A stretch of DNA of 64,000 bases from Cantharellus purpuraceus. Taxonomy: Eukaryota > Basidiomycota > Agaricomycetes > Cantharellales > Hydnaceae. This document shows, one piece after another, positions 24,635-37,173 of the stretch (position 1 is its first letter; every line of letters begins with the position of its first letter). The position numbers and the translations under genes were made by a program. The stretch spans positions 1,302,001-1,366,000 of the forward strand of contig JALBUN010000048.1 of NCBI GenBank assembly GCA_025174535.1, in the 5' to 3' direction. The notes below the pieces were generated by a model that saw nothing but the letters and a program-made list of their open reading frames with translations, had not been told where the DNA came from and did no database searches.

Positions 24635-24991
24635 GACGTGATGAGAGGGGCGGTGTCGGTGTCACTTTATCAACTACGACTATTCTATAATTATTCGGCG
24701 AGAGACATGTAATACGATCATGGCGGCAGTAGGGACTCGGAGTGCTATATGCCAAGAAGCCGGCAATGACTTCAAGCCTGTGGCAGATACGTGGAAAAGC
24801 TAGCGCGAGTAGCATGAGTGAACTGATGCTACTCGCGACTCGTCACAATCAGTAACATGTCTGTCACACGTGACAGCCAAAATTAATCACGTCCCTCGGG
24901 CCGGCTGCGGGAATGTTTATGATCACGAGCATCTTAAAACATGGTTCTTCACAGTACAAGGATAGCATGAACCAGTCCACTAATGCCCTTA
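24635..24991. other. Convergent intergenic region
   Basis: Downstream of both RSM22 (+) and the His-rich secreted gene (-). No further gene or terminator motif could be identified. Confidence 0.4.
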
Positions 24992-26588
24992 TCATCTCAA
25001 TTCTGTACCAGGAGTAAACATCCACTCATAAGGCGCCGCGGCGTCAGCAACCCGCTCAGTCGCACTCGAGGCACTAGCATCAGTAGAAGTCGATGTCACT
25101 TGGGCGGCCAAGACCTTGCTAGGTGAAGCTGATCCCGTTGCGCTCAAAGACGCTTCCGTGCTCGAGGTGGGTGTCACTGCGGCTACGGATGCACCAACAG
25201 ACGACGTCGAGGTCGTGCTAGCCTGCGTAGGGGAGCTATCCGAGTCTCTCAAAGATGGGACGCGGTCATCCCGAGCCAATGCTGTCGAAGAATCCGCAAT
25301 GCCAGTAGACGTCTTCGAGGATGTGCTCGACATGCTTGTGCTTGCAGCTGGTGGCGAAGATGTTGTAGTCTTGTTGACCGACGTGATGTCTTGAATCGCC
25401 ACTTTGGGGGCTTGCGGATCGTCGGGCGCAAACAAGAGCGCAACGGTCCGTGGCGGTGAAATGCCGGCCTCTGACGCAGTGTGGGTAGCGTTAGAAGCAG
25501 TCGAAACAGGTGCCGCCGACGTAGAGTTAGTGGCGGCATCCGAGCTGGACGTTATCGCAAAGTCAGCCGCGGCTTCATTCACAATCGATTGTCTCTGGTA
25601 CGATTCAGACGCGACACTCCCTTCTCCGAGCGTACTGCTCCAAATGGGCCTCACAGTGCCAGAGTCAGGCGAATACTCAAAGAATTGACTCTCATGTGCG
25701 GACTCGGGACCCTCTTTGCACTCCTTCACCGTCAGAGGCCCAGGTGCAGTGGGCTTAGGGTCATAGGTAACACAGTAGGGGACCTCCTTGACCTGCATGC
25801 GATCGAACATGGTGACCTGGAGTGTAACACGAGCACCACCATTCGGGGAAGCGCCGCCAGTGGCGGCAAGAAACACCCTCGTCTGTGTGTCATTGGACGC
25901 GTTAAGCACAAACGAAGCATTCTTCACGGAGCCCGTCGAGTTTCTGACACCGGTAAGGACGAGATTTGCGATCTTGACGGGTGGCCCGTCCACCTTGGGG
26001 CTCTAATCATGGGCAGTTGTCTTCAACGCAAACACGCAGAGGAGATACATGAGAACGCACCACGACTACAATGGAGCCAGGTACACCTGGAGAAGAATCA
26101 CGACGATCATGGATATACTCGTGGGCGTGATCGTGAGCATGATCCCTCTTTCCGTGTCCATGATACGTGGCGTGTTTGTGGGTGTTGACGTGTCCAATGT
26201 TATGGATGATCAAGGGATAATGCTTCTGGAGAGTAAGTGATGAATAGCGTGACATAAAGACGGCTATACTGTAGTTAGTTACATACGCGAGCCTGCAAGT
26301 CAGCCTGTTTGGTGTAACATGGATTTTTAGTAAACTGCACGTGCGAGCAAACAATGTGCTCACGTTATCTCTACGCTTGAGATGGACGTCCGCCTCGGCG
26401 TTGAGAACGCCCAAATCCTATACAAAAGCCAGCAATGATAAGATATAATGCTTGAGATGGTTAGCCTTACACGAGTATCATAGCGGCTATCGCCGCGCAA
26501 TGCTCGGGTTTTGACACTAACATCACCTTCAATGTTGGAGCCTAACACAGGGTGAACTATGTCATAGACGTCACGACGTTTATGGTCA

Positions 26589-26622
<34 letters not shown>

Positions 26623-27570
26623 TGTGGTCGTGGATATGTTCGTGAATGTGTTCGTGGTCATGGTCGTGGTCATGAACATGATCGTCGGCAGCCTAAATGA
26701 GACAAGAGAAGAAAGCCAAATATCAAAACAGCAGAAAAATCATGAACAGTCACTTAAGGACAGACTCCGAGGACGAACCTTCTTCACATAGAATCTTGTA
26801 GGAAAATCGTCTCCAATGCGAGAAAACAACCGACTGTTGACGCGAGGGTGCTCGGGAGCGTTTTCAGGCTCGTGAGAGTGGCGTTTGATGGAAATCGAGG
26901 CCTTGATTATTTCCTTCAAAGTGTTAGTTGGCTAAAGCAAATATGTCTCAGTCTCAGAGCACAGACACACCCTCTTGTCTTCGTGACTCTCGTGGCCGCC
27001 CTTGTATTTCTCGCCTTTGTGGCCGCTGTGACCCCCCATCGCTTGTTTTCCTTTATGAATGCTAAACCTTTCGTCATTCTGGCGAACGCCGTCGGTATGC
27101 TCGCCCTCGTGGCCTTTATATGGGCCCTTGTGACCATTGCGGTGATGCTCGCCCTCAGCATGCTTCTCGGGATCTTCAGAGTAATCGGCGGCTTTGAAGG
27201 GAGTAACTACAACCGGCTTGGGACCGACTGTTTGGTTATGGGATTTCCTTTCGGAGGCGGGCTTGGCGGATTCGGGGATCGGAGCAGGGATGCTAGTGGC
27301 TCCAAACTTACCTTTACCCTTTGACTCGGGTTTCCTCGCGTGAGCCCCTTTGGAGGCAAACTCGGGATTGGATGATGCGACAGTGGAGCGGCGACTGAGG
27401 AATGAGATCGGATTGAAGAGGTGGATGATGTCGAAGGGGGAAATCCCGTCGGGCGTAGAGCGGGTTCTGAAGTGGATTTGAGACTCGGGTGACGAGTGCA
27501 GAGGGATGGATGCGGCCTGTGCCGTGGCGGCCAGAAGGAGAGTGGCAAATTGAGGGCTAAGGATGACCAT
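24992..27570 (-). CDS. Secreted His/Asp-repeat protein with Ser/Thr-rich C-terminus
   Basis: No known family recognised. The ATG at 27570 opens with a signal peptide (MVILSPQFATLLLAATAQAAS). Exon 1 then becomes Gly/His/Lys-rich (GEHHRNGHKGPYKGHEGEH). A later exon encodes alternating His-Asp and His-Glu dipeptides (about 26585-26690; starts DDHVHDHDHDHEH) followed by KRRD, a possible Kex2-type site. Further His clusters occur at THKHATYHGHG and HDHAHEYIHDRR. The long last exon (24992 to about 26003) has a beta-rich segment with possible N-glycosylation sites (RNSTGS, NASND), one Cys pair (PYCVTYD, VKECKEG) and a Ser/Thr-rich tail without a clear GPI signal. At least five introns. The His arrays suggest divalent-metal binding at the cell surface or in the wall; that role is inference. 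Confidence 0.65.
26579..26690. repeat. Imperfect GTGGTC-type hexanucleotide repeat encoding His-Asp
   Basis: On the plus strand TCGTGG and TCATGG hexamers follow each other with few changes. Read on the minus strand they encode the CAC/CAT-GAC/GAT dipeptides of the secreted protein. Such a repeat is prone to copy-number change. Confidence 0.8.
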
Positions 27571-28673
27571 ATTGAGAGCAAGGATAAGTTGTATAAAAGA
27601 GCGAGGGTCCTGCAGTGAAATTGATAATAAATACTTGAAGTCAATGAAGAACCATTAGCAAGGTGTATGGGGGGAAGGAGGCAAAGTGCTCACTGGGTAT
27701 ATAGGTCGCCAGGACCTGGGGTGGAAGATGCAAGTTTCGAGGCTAGCTCGGAGGTTAAAAAGAAGGGGAGGAAACTATGAGGGCTCTAGACCAACAGACT
27801 ATATACTATGGATAAGCGCCCAGACAAAGTTGTGGGTCCAGCTGAGGATCGTCGTCTTAATTTACCCAAATTGGGAAACACAATTTCCTGTCTGGGAAGA
27901 CGGCGGCAACGCGGAGGCATAGCTAGAGATACAGCTGGACAGCGATGTATACGTGGAATTAGAACTGTGCAGTATGCGCACATGTACGGCCAGTTGTAGG
28001 CTACGGCACTAAAGTATAGCAGCTATAGCATATACACGCAGGCCATGGCTACGATGCCATCTTACAAAAAGAGTAGGATGGAGTCAAGGAGCAAACCATA
28101 AACTCATGACCAGCGCATATGACCGACAAGACCTATACCAACAATTTTGATAAGAAGGTTGTGCGTGTCGAGGCGCATAGTCATGAGGTACAGCAGCCGG
28201 TTCCTGACAGCTTCAAACACAGAAGCAATGCTCCTCGTATGAATCGTTGTACGGTCTTAAGTTGGCGACAGAGTCCGTGAAGCATCCTGACCAATGGGCG
28301 TTGACATCGTCGAGCTAGAAGATCAATAGCCGCCGTGGCTTTGAACGGTCTCTCCAAGACCAATGCATAAAGCGTGTGAGCGTAAGAGTCAAGGTTCACG
28401 CAACTTCGCACATAGCCGTATCAGTTTATCACTAGATCGATGTGGTGCAGAACGAAACAGCCAGTCTCGCGCTTGAGTCATGCTCTTAACGCTCGACATA
28501 TATTTATCAAGCGACGGATCCATGTTTGTTTTCTCCTCTCGCAGTAAAAGATTGACCTGTCTTATTCACAGGGCAATCGGCAGTACCCTAGAAGAATGAT
28601 ATCAGGCTCTTCAATCGAAGTCTGCCCCTTGATGAGCTGTCCTTTGCTATAGTGCTAACGGGCCTTCTCGCAG
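27571..28673. other. Intergenic region with no recognised gene
   Basis: It contains the promoter of the His-rich gene. TATATA-like sequences lie near 27697 and 27797. It also holds the unresolved 5' exon of the thioesterase gene on the plus strand. No family match otherwise. Confidence 0.35.
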
Positions 28674-29565
28674 TCTCTCCAGCGCGCTTTCCTCGACCCT
28701 ACGTCACCATTTCACCTTCGTGAAGGAGAAGTGGGCCCTGCCTCTCCCGACGAGCTCCCCAGGGCATCTGTTCAGACCGATGTATCACGACCTTTCTCCA
28801 CTGTCACCTCCGCCGTTGCTTCGATCGAATCCGACGCTTCAGAAGCTGCCGCTGAGGCGCGGGCATTTGCACTGAGTCAAGGGCATGACCCTGATTCGTT
28901 TTATGAGCAGCAGGTCGTTTGGGGTGATTTAGATAGCTTTAGGTGCGTTAATATTGATAGGAAGATCATAATGTATACAATAATCGCCATAGACACGTCA
29001 ATAACACACGATACGGTTAGCTGTTTTGCTTACTGCTCTTACCGTGAATACTAACTCTCTTGTCTGTACATGTTTTCTAGTTCGGTTTCTAGAATCAGTC
29101 CGTCCTCTCACATGCAGTCTATCGTGTATTTACTGACAACCGATGTCAGAGTCGCATACAATGGATGTTCCATCTGGCCAAGGCGGCAGGTGGCCCAAGC
29201 GCTGCATCAGACATGATCTCTGGAAGGGGGGTTGGTTTGATCCTTAAGAGTATCAGCGTTGATTTCAAGCGTCCCGTCGTGTATCCTGACATCGTACGTC
29301 TTCTCCGGCACCACGGGTAACCGATCCAAATTGACCCATTCTCCCCGACCAGCTCTTCATCTCACACCGACCGCATCCCGTCGATCCCCCGTCTCCGACA
29401 CATTTCCACAACGATGCGCTGGTCTATTCATATGCCCAACGGGCTGTAGTGGCCACGTCCGAGTCTGTGTTGGTGTGGTATGACTATGAGACGTTGAAGA
29501 AAGCGCCCCCACCAGAGACGATGAAGAATGCATTGGAAGCAAGGATGAATGTTGGGCAAGTATAG
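28674..29565 (+). CDS. Hotdog-fold thioesterase (4HBT type) with micro-exons; 5' end unresolved
   Basis: Predicted acyl-CoA thioesterase-like protein. The exon starting at 28674 reads SLQRAFLDP and runs to VVWGDLDSF. Two tiny exons, 28993-29015 (23 nt) and 29081-29097 (17 nt), are then needed to build WGDLDSFRHVNNTRY and VRFLESSRIQWMF, the hotdog active-site helix. Exon 29150-29293 encodes SRIQWMFHLAK through VDFKRPVVYPD, and exon 29353-29565 encodes PTHFHNDALVYSYAQ to the TAG stop. All joins are GT-AG and in phase. The start codon is not found. The nearest upstream ATG (28522) joins out of phase, so the first exon may lie further upstream. The Asp in GDLD and the HVNN motif match the family's active site. 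Confidence 0.75.
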
Positions 29566-30140
29566 ATTTAGACGAAGGAGTAACACTAGATAGATAGAAT
29601 TTCTGTGCCTGTCACGCGAGACGTCATTGTCTTGGGCTCAACTGGATTATAGGCAGTATATAAAAATCCGGAATGTCTAGTCTCACTACTGTAGTCTCCA
29701 GAAACCACTGGCATGACTCTCTGAAAGGTGAGAACTGCCGCCTACTTCTTTAAATCATTGTTCACATTATCTAGCATAACATCTATCGATCGAAGTAAAG
29801 ATTAGGCTCGTTAGTTTTCATAGACGAAACCTATAGAACTTATATATAAATCAACTCGTAGTAGAGTCCTTTAAGAGCATCGAATCCCCTTATTCCCATT
29901 GTCCCATTGTCTCACTTAAACCGCATGCAGTTATACCCCTTGTCCCTTTGACACGCACATCGTTCCGGCAACATCAAGATCGAATTGTCGTCTAGTCAAC
30001 AACATCTTCTGGAACGGGCAAAGGGAAGCGTTGTGTTGAATATATGCACCCATCGCGGGACCTTACAGAGTGACGTGCAGGACCATGAAACGCCTTTACA
30101 TAGCAACACAAGCTCGCAGGGACCAATGGCGAATTCATAT
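29566..30140. other. Intergenic region
   Basis: AT-rich DNA with no recognisable gene. The missing N-terminal part of the glutamate decarboxylase relic may have decayed here beyond recognition. Confidence 0.35.
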
Positions 30141-31765
30141 GCATAGCAGGATATGGTGCTCGACGTAATACTCCAGGACTTTCATCCCCAAGTATCACAT
30201 TCCTACTTTACTATCAAATCCACCCTTGCTAGTGTACCCACAGGGTACGGATGCTGACGCTGTGTATCAAATCATTCGCGATGAGCTCACACTCGATGGG
30301 GTTCCCCTCCTCAACCTGTCCTTCGTGCAAACTTGGATGCCCAAGCAGGCTGATCAACTCATGATGGAGACAATGTCCAAAAATCTCGTCGATCAGGATG
30401 GCGCGTAGGTTATAAATCACTAGGTGAGATGATACATGAATGGCTCCCGTACAGAGGTCATCCACACGCGATGTACTCGCTAACTTGTGGCATGTGCCCT
30501 ATCAAACGCATGCTATTGGTACTGCGACGACGGGTTCATCTGAAGTCATCTCGGTGGACTCGTCATGAATCGTATCTGGCAAGAGAAACGCAAAGCGGCC
30601 GGCAAGAGCATCCTGACCCAGGGCCAAATATCGTGATGGGTACATACACGTTATTTTGTCGGCTCTTCTGACAAGCTATCTTGGCGCGTTTTTCAAGGGC
30701 CAATGCACAAGTAGCTCTTGAAAAGTGTCCTTGCTGTACGATAAACTCTCAATACTCACCTAATCAATTTTGGGTTTGCGCGTTACTTCGAAGTCGAATG
30801 TCGTCTTGTGCGAGTCTTTTTAGATGTAGGCTCGACCTTGGACGTGCCATGGAATATGCTGACGAGAACACTATCGGTTCACAATATACGTATAGCTTCA
30901 CCTAAGCTTGACTAACACTGCATCAGGTGTCTACGTCATTCTTGGATCAACCATCGTTAGAAATTCTCAACTCATCACTGACATTGACTTCGCTGTATCG
31001 CTCTCTTTGGTCTGAGGAATGCAAGATTGCTTTCCCTCGCTCTGGAAAAGGTGGATACTTCATTGTTTTGTCAGATATCCACAGCGCAGCGGAAGGAGGA
31101 CCAGTAGCGACAGGTTTGAGGGGCGTTGTTGGCATGGACGAGACTGATATCGAGGTGCGACTATGTATGTGTTTGTAGTAGTGATACTGATCCATTTCAG
31201 CGTCGGCTATTTGTGAATTTTGTATTTGTCTGTTTCTGTGCAGATCTATGAACCTGCTTGTTGCATTCCGCTTCTCGGATGGCTTTAAGGGGAAATATCC
31301 CGAAATCGAGCAAAAGTGGATTCATGTTCGTTCAACGTCTCAAAAACATTCAAGCAGCCTGTTGACAATCTCTGAAGATTCTCCTTCGTAGCAAAGATGT
31401 AAGTCAGTTCCTTGTCTTCAAATTGATCCCGGTTTCAAACACTGTAGGGATTGTGTCTAACTATGAGCTCGCACCCGGAAATCCTCCGCGTGGTAGTCAG
31501 AGAATTCCTGACCGAATTCTTGATCGAGGGCCCCCTTTCCGATCTCGTAAGTCCTTTTTACGCTTGACCCGTTGCAATTTATGGATCGTCTTTGTGGGCA
31601 GATTGAAATCACGGGGAGGTTCATGGAGCAATCTGGCCATAATGCCTTTTACACTTGTTACAATGGGCACGCGCAGTCACATCAAGAAAAGATTTACAGA
31701 TGCCGGACTCGGCGGTAGAAGCTGGGCAGGAATATTCAGGCACGAAGCCCTATTAGATTGATTGC
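30141..31765 (+). pseudogene. Decayed glutamate decarboxylase
   Basis: Pieces of a PLP-dependent glutamate decarboxylase (GABA synthesis) appear in order but in changing frames. They are YGARR (about 30153), [23 protein letters not shown] and [13 protein letters not shown] (30270-30400). These are followed by VHTRC then stop (about 30460), LGGLVMNRIWQEKRKAAGKSI (about 30550-30610), ARYFEVECRLVRV (about 30785), AMEYADENTIG and GVYVILGST (about 30930). The next recognisable block is LRNARLLSLALEK, so roughly 150-200 codons expected in between, including the SGHK lysine that binds PLP, are missing. SDIHSAAEGG, VGMDETDIE, FSDGFKGKYPEIEQKW and ILRVVVREFLTEFLIEG follow with at least two frame slips. 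It cannot encode an active enzyme. Recent loss is likely because many blocks remain near intact. Confidence 0.85.
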
Positions 31766-32782
31766 CAAGTCTAGGATATTAAGTGGTATAATGAGCGGGG
31801 TGCTCTGTAGTTGTAAAAAAGGTAGTTTTTAGGCATTCCGTTGAAACACTGTTCATATGGGAGTCTGTATGGCAAACGCTGATATCCTCAAGCCCGGTCT
31901 CATAGAGCTGCTGTTGATCTCACTGGCAGCAACGATCCGCGAAGTACATTGAAAGGGCGAGATCCCCTTTGATCCATCCGGTGGCAGACTAGATGCAAAC
32001 GATTATACATTGGATGTGACATCCATGTCTCGCGCCATGTCAAAGTTGTTGCATCTAATGTAATCTGAGCAGGACAACGAGACAACAAGTGATAATGCTG
32101 ATGTTGGTAGAATGGAGTAGGTGCTATGAAATTTCAATACTGTCCTTATCTCGCGAACCCGGACATCTTGTTCGAAAGTAAATTAAGGAAGGCTCGATCG
32201 CAACAGACTCGGAGTTTCTTTCAAAACTTATTGCTATGCCGCACGTGCCGTGTTATGATTCTGAGACAGCTATCGAAACATGACTATGAGGTCCGATGGC
32301 CATGACTGTGAGGCTAGCAGATACGCGTTGCCAACGTGGAGCGAAAATACACCGCATTGACAGCCTTATCTTTCAATCTGAGTTAGCCTGGTTGCACAAG
32401 TCAGTATCAAAGCATACAATTGCGTGATCCATGTTCTATATACGTTCCGAAGACGGCCTGTGGGGCGGGCGTCACGAGGCTGTACTGACAGAAAGCACAT
32501 CCTTTGGAAAAGAAAGTGGGAGAGAGGTTTATTGTAGCTATCCCCATTGTTTTAATTCAAGAACAAGATATTATAATTGAGACACTGATCAGGCTTGAAG
32601 ATTGGATTGGTATTGTTCTTGGGAATCTATAGGCGGAAGTATTCGGGTCCGGCACGCCTCAAGGCGACGCCGCGCTCAACCCTAGTAGTGGTTGCGTATG
32701 TAAGCACCTTGAACGAGTCCTTTCTCTCTTATATACTTCTTGCTCTTCTCCACCGTGGTTTTCGCAACAGCAAACATACAGC
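31766..32782. other. Intergenic region with no recognised gene
   Basis: Nothing identifiable on either strand. It presumably includes the promoter of the RanBD-protein gene, whose ATG is at 32783. Confidence 0.35.
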
Positions 32783-34988
32783 ATGTCAGACAACGACTCC
32801 AAGGGCGACAGTGTCGTCCTATCTAAAGTTCCCATCACCACGACTGACACTACGGACGTGGTGCCACCCGAACAGGACTCGTGTCCGCCGCTCCCTGAAG
32901 GTCAGTGGCGTAATCCTTTACGCAGGCATGCCAAAGTGTTCATGCCATTCAGATATCGCCAAGAGAAGCAAAAAACGACTTAGGGAGGCCTCAGTCGAGG
33001 CCTCCACACCTAAAGTAAGTCCTGGTTGCTTATCGTGCCACCGATTTTGCATCGTTGATAGTGAATCGGTATTCAGGATGACGAGACTATTGTGCCAGTA
33101 GATGCTAGAGAGGTCGAAGTGCCCCCAAAGAAGAACAGGCTGCAATCTGCAGGTCACACGGATTGCGAGGAGGCACATTCGTCGCCTCCGACCACTCCGC
33201 CTGCCACCGATGGGCCTCCTCTCAGTACTTCTCCGCCGCACGAGAGTAAAGTACGGCAGATACGGAAACGTGTCAAAGACCTGAGCTGGATAGAGGGACA
33301 TCGCAGGAAGTCAGATGAGGCGGGGGAAGTCGATCCTCAAGACGATGGCCCTGAGGCCGGCGATGCAACGTCCGAAGGCAAGGATGAGGAGGAAGATTCA
33401 TCTAAGAGTGTCAGCGCCAAGAGCGACAGCGAGAAGGAAGAGGAGCGTGCTGGAACAGGCAAGGTCGCCACGACCGAGGTTACTCCTGGTCCACTCGCAG
33501 GAGCGTCTACGCCCCCCGGGTCGCCTCCTCGGTCGCCTCCTGATGTTCCTTCCACAACATTACCAGAGCCTGCAGCCGCTATTGAAGAAAAGGATCCAGA
33601 GAATGACAGCATTCGTGCCACTGTCCCTCGATTATCTCCTGATCCCGAGTCCTGTCAAGGCAAACGTCGACGCGACGATGGCGACCAGAATCCTAGAGAA
33701 ACCAAGAGGATTTCCCCCCCACCAGATAAAGAAAAAGATGAAGTCAAGCCCAAACCCGTCAAACTAGTAAGTCATTATTCTCAGACAGTCACCAAGTCAG
33801 TTGGCCATTAATCAACATGTATATTAACGCTCTTTAATATAGACCGGTTTCATGGCGTATGCCTCGACTGCATCACCTTTCGCTGCAGTCAAGGATGCCC
33901 CTAACGTCTTTGGATCGACCAACCCTTCATCAACATTTGGGACAGCTAGTGTACCCAAACCCCCGGCATCCTCTCCCAACCCTCCTGCCTCAACCCCTTT
34001 CACAAGAACGACCCCATTGGCGCCGCAGGCTTCTGCCCCTGTCACATTCGGGACCTCTGGATTTAGCGCCTATGCTTCGGCAGCGTCACCTTTTGCCGGG
34101 GCCAAAGCATCTGGCCCGTCACCATTCGGCGTCCCTTCTACGTCTCCCTCCAAGCTTCCTTCACGCGTAGAGCGTTCGAAGTCTCCTGGAAGGCATGCGA
34201 ATGCCTTTGGACCATACACATCGCGGTCTGGCAAATTTGCTGTGACGTCGTCGAGGCCATCAAAGAAGCCAAGACGTGGTTCCAGTAGCAATGGTGTGGA
34301 CGGAGTTGATGCTGGGACAGGCAGTGGGAGTGGAAGTGGCGATGAGCCTGGAGATGAAGAACCTCCTAGTCCCACGAGCTTTGGCGATATTCTCAGCGCT
34401 AAGGAGAACAAGGCAGACTTTGCTGAAGAAGAGAAGAAGATTGAGTTCAAGGAACAAGAAGGTATGTTGGTTCAGGAGTTGCGGCTGTGTTGGGAGTAAC
34501 CTCATCATTGTGCTTGATTTCAGTGACGACCGGTGAGGAAGACGAAACAACCGAGTACCAAGTGCGGGCGAAGCTGTTTGCAATGACACCCGGGTCAGAC
34601 AGTGGATGGAAAGAGCGGGGCGTCGGTACTCTGAAATTGAACGTAAACAATACAACTGGGCGAGCGAGGCTAGGTATGTACCTCTTTCACGTGAGACATT
34701 CTACAGCTCAATCCCATGATTTGTCGCAGTTCTTCGCACGGATGGTGTTCTGCGTTTAATCCTCAACACCAGCTTGTTCCGAGGCATGAATTTCGAGATT
34801 GCGCAGGATCCGCGATATGTCAAGTTTGGCATTATCGTTGATGAGAAGGTTGTACTACACACTCTACGAGTAAGCTACTTCATACATTTCGTGGCACATT
34901 CCGCTAAGAGCCTTCACTTTAGTTGGGGAGTGTGAGACACGCTGGGGACTTACTGGAACAGGTCAAGGATCACACACCTGGAAACTAA
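32783..34988 (+). CDS. RanBD1 nucleoporin-like protein, Yrb2/Hba1/Nup50 type
   Basis: Ran-GTP-binding cofactor of nuclear export. Spliced order: [18 protein letters not shown], then [14 protein letters not shown] (basic nuclear signal), a long acidic Ser/Pro-rich region with [16 protein letters not shown], then an FG-containing segment from 33850 (NVFGST, TFGTS, SPFGVPS, SFGDIL). The RanBD1 domain starts at [20 protein letters not shown] and continues with [20 protein letters not shown], the hallmark LKLNVN and [26 protein letters not shown], and [11 protein letters not shown]. It ends at TAA 34986-34988. About seven exons. The short FG region and single C-terminal RanBD match Yrb2/Hba1 better than RanBP2-type proteins. 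Confidence 0.88.
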
Positions 34989-35285
34989 CGTGGACGGTAC
35001 AGGAGGAAAAGATTGGATGCCTGTACCATCACAAGACGGATTTTTTCTTTTCTTTTTTTCTATTATATTTCTTTTTGTTCCTCTCACAAAAAATTTTTTC
35101 TTTTTTTTTTTGTCATCCTTTCTGGTACCTATTAGCTTAGCCTCATCTTGATACTGTTAGACAAGGTCTGGGGTGTTATACTTCTGCGCCACATTAACAG
35201 TTGCTATAAACATCCCAGATTGGTCTTATGGTCACGTGGGCAACTGAGTTTGTGTCCGATTTACTCTGCAACCACTTGCTTATAT
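34989..35285. other. Short intergenic with T-rich tract
   Basis: About 35040-35115 is almost pure T with scattered C and A. It lies just 3' of the RanBD gene and 170-250 bp 5' of the METTL2-like ATG. It may act in 3' end formation or as a poly(dA:dT) nucleosome-free promoter element. Confidence 0.4.
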
Positions 35286-36929
35286 ATGGCAAGCATCGGG
35301 GAATCATTGTTTCTTGATAACGACGACAAGGTTTCCAAAGCCACCTCATCAGTGCGGGACAGATTTAGCGCCCCGAATTTTGGTTCTCGTTACCTTACGG
35401 TGGGTTGATAACTTGTGCCGTCCTCATCAAGCTCAAAGCTGACTCTTCCTAGGATGATCAAGATGTCTTTTCCCAGAATGCCTGGGACCATGTTCCCCCT
35501 CCTACTGACCAAGAGGCAAAAGTAGCAGAGGCCCTGGCTCGACAGCGCAGTGCACCTGTTCCTGAATCTGAGAAACCCAAGTACAACAACAACCCTGCGC
35601 GTCATTGGGATATTTTTTATAAGAACAACGAGGATAACTTCTTTCGGGATCGGAAGTGGCTACATTTGGAGTTTCCTGAGCTCGTTGCGGGGACACAACC
35701 ACAGGTATACGCATACCTCCGTTGTCATGACAGGAACACCTTCTAATTAAGACACCCGTCATAAGGCTGGTCCTGTCACCATTTTAGAGGTTGGTTGCGG
35801 TGAGAATTGTGTCACTATTCACGCGTGAACTTTGCAATCTCTCATTCCCTTGGCATCAGGCGCAGGAAACGCGATTTTTCCCTTACTCAACTCCAACACA
35901 AACCCTGATCTGTCAATTGTAGCATGCGACTACTCACCCCGAGCTGTTCAGCTTGTAAAAGTGAATATCTTTCTTTGGTCAAGATCCGCTTCTGAGCACT
36001 CCCTACGAACTCATGTGATGGGCATGGCTTGTTCCAGTCTCATCCACTGTACGCTTCTCCTCCAGCGGGTAAAATCAAGGCTTGTTTGTGGGATCTGTCC
36101 TCGCCGATTCTACCCGATGGTGTCACCCCAGGTAGCGTTGATCTTGTGGTGATGATTTTCGTTTTGAGTGCCTTGCATCCGGATGAGTGGTCCCAAGCGA
36201 TTACTAACGTACACTCGGTACGGTAGTGCTCATACCAGCCCGATATCTTGTAGGGATGACGAATAGTGATAGGTTCTCAAACCCGGCGGAAGAGTGGTGC
36301 TTCGAGACTATGGTCGGTTTGATCTTGCGCAGCTGCGATTCAAAGAAGGTAGACTTTTAAGCGACAATTTCTATATCAGAGGAGATAAGACACGTGTCTA
36401 TTTCTTTACACTGGGTAAGCATCTGATAATATCCTACTTGACCCCATTGATATCGTTTTGATTCATGTTCATAGATGATCTGGCTACCATTTTCACAGGG
36501 TCCCCTCTTCCAGATACAGCGAGCACTAGCACAACGACAGTTATAGAAACAGATTCCGAGACGCCTGGGGAGACAACTCCCACCAATGCCGACCCCACCA
36601 ATCGGTCAACAGCGGCCTCTCCGGCGCCTCATATGGATTCGCCACACGCTCAGGAAACTGACTTCACATCTGCCGGTGCCACTTTTGACATTCCATCTTC
36701 ATCTCTAACGTCTTCGGCTTCCCCCGCTTCCTTCCCGACACCTAGCAAAGCTGACTCCTCCGGCGCGCGCACTTCTCTTCAACATCCTCTTTTTTCCATC
36801 GAGCAGCTTGGGGTTGATAACCGCCTTATAGTGAATAGGAAACGACAGCTCAAGATGCACAGGGTATGGATGCAGGGCAAGTTTGCCAAGCTAGCCATGG
36901 GAGGGGCACATAATTCAACAAGACCATGA
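35286..36929 (+). CDS. tRNA N3-methylcytidine methyltransferase, METTL2/Trm140 family
   Basis: SAM-dependent enzyme methylating C32 of certain tRNAs. Start ATG 35286 ([13 protein letters not shown]). Family blocks follow: [41 protein letters not shown] and [13 protein letters not shown]. Next come [16 protein letters not shown] (SAM motif I, formed across an intron), [39 protein letters not shown] and [21 protein letters not shown], then [21 protein letters not shown] Ser/Thr-rich stretch of about 100 residues (36480-36780) is inserted before the final conserved block [23 protein letters not shown]. About seven introns. Part of this gene (36008-36354) is duplicated in reverse at 52626-52971 within transposon DNA. 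Confidence 0.92.
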
Positions 36930-37173
36930 CGTCGACTTCAGAGTCACGCTCAACGAAGACAGAAGCAGACTCGTATTATTGGCACCCATAATGACCGATA
37001 GCTACTAAAAGCGATATACTAACCAGCAGTGTGTGCATAGAGTAGGGGTTTTATGTGGACTAAAATACAATGAACGTGGTGAGCATGATGACACAAGAAT
37101 TCAAGGATGAAGGTAATGCGGAACGGAATAGCTTAGTCTAACGGAGTAGCGAATGAGAGTAGAAACAGAAGTT

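Noticed and set aside
26552..26791. Plus-strand frame with a long valine run
   Set aside because: It is the shadow of the His-Asp repeat encoded on the minus strand.
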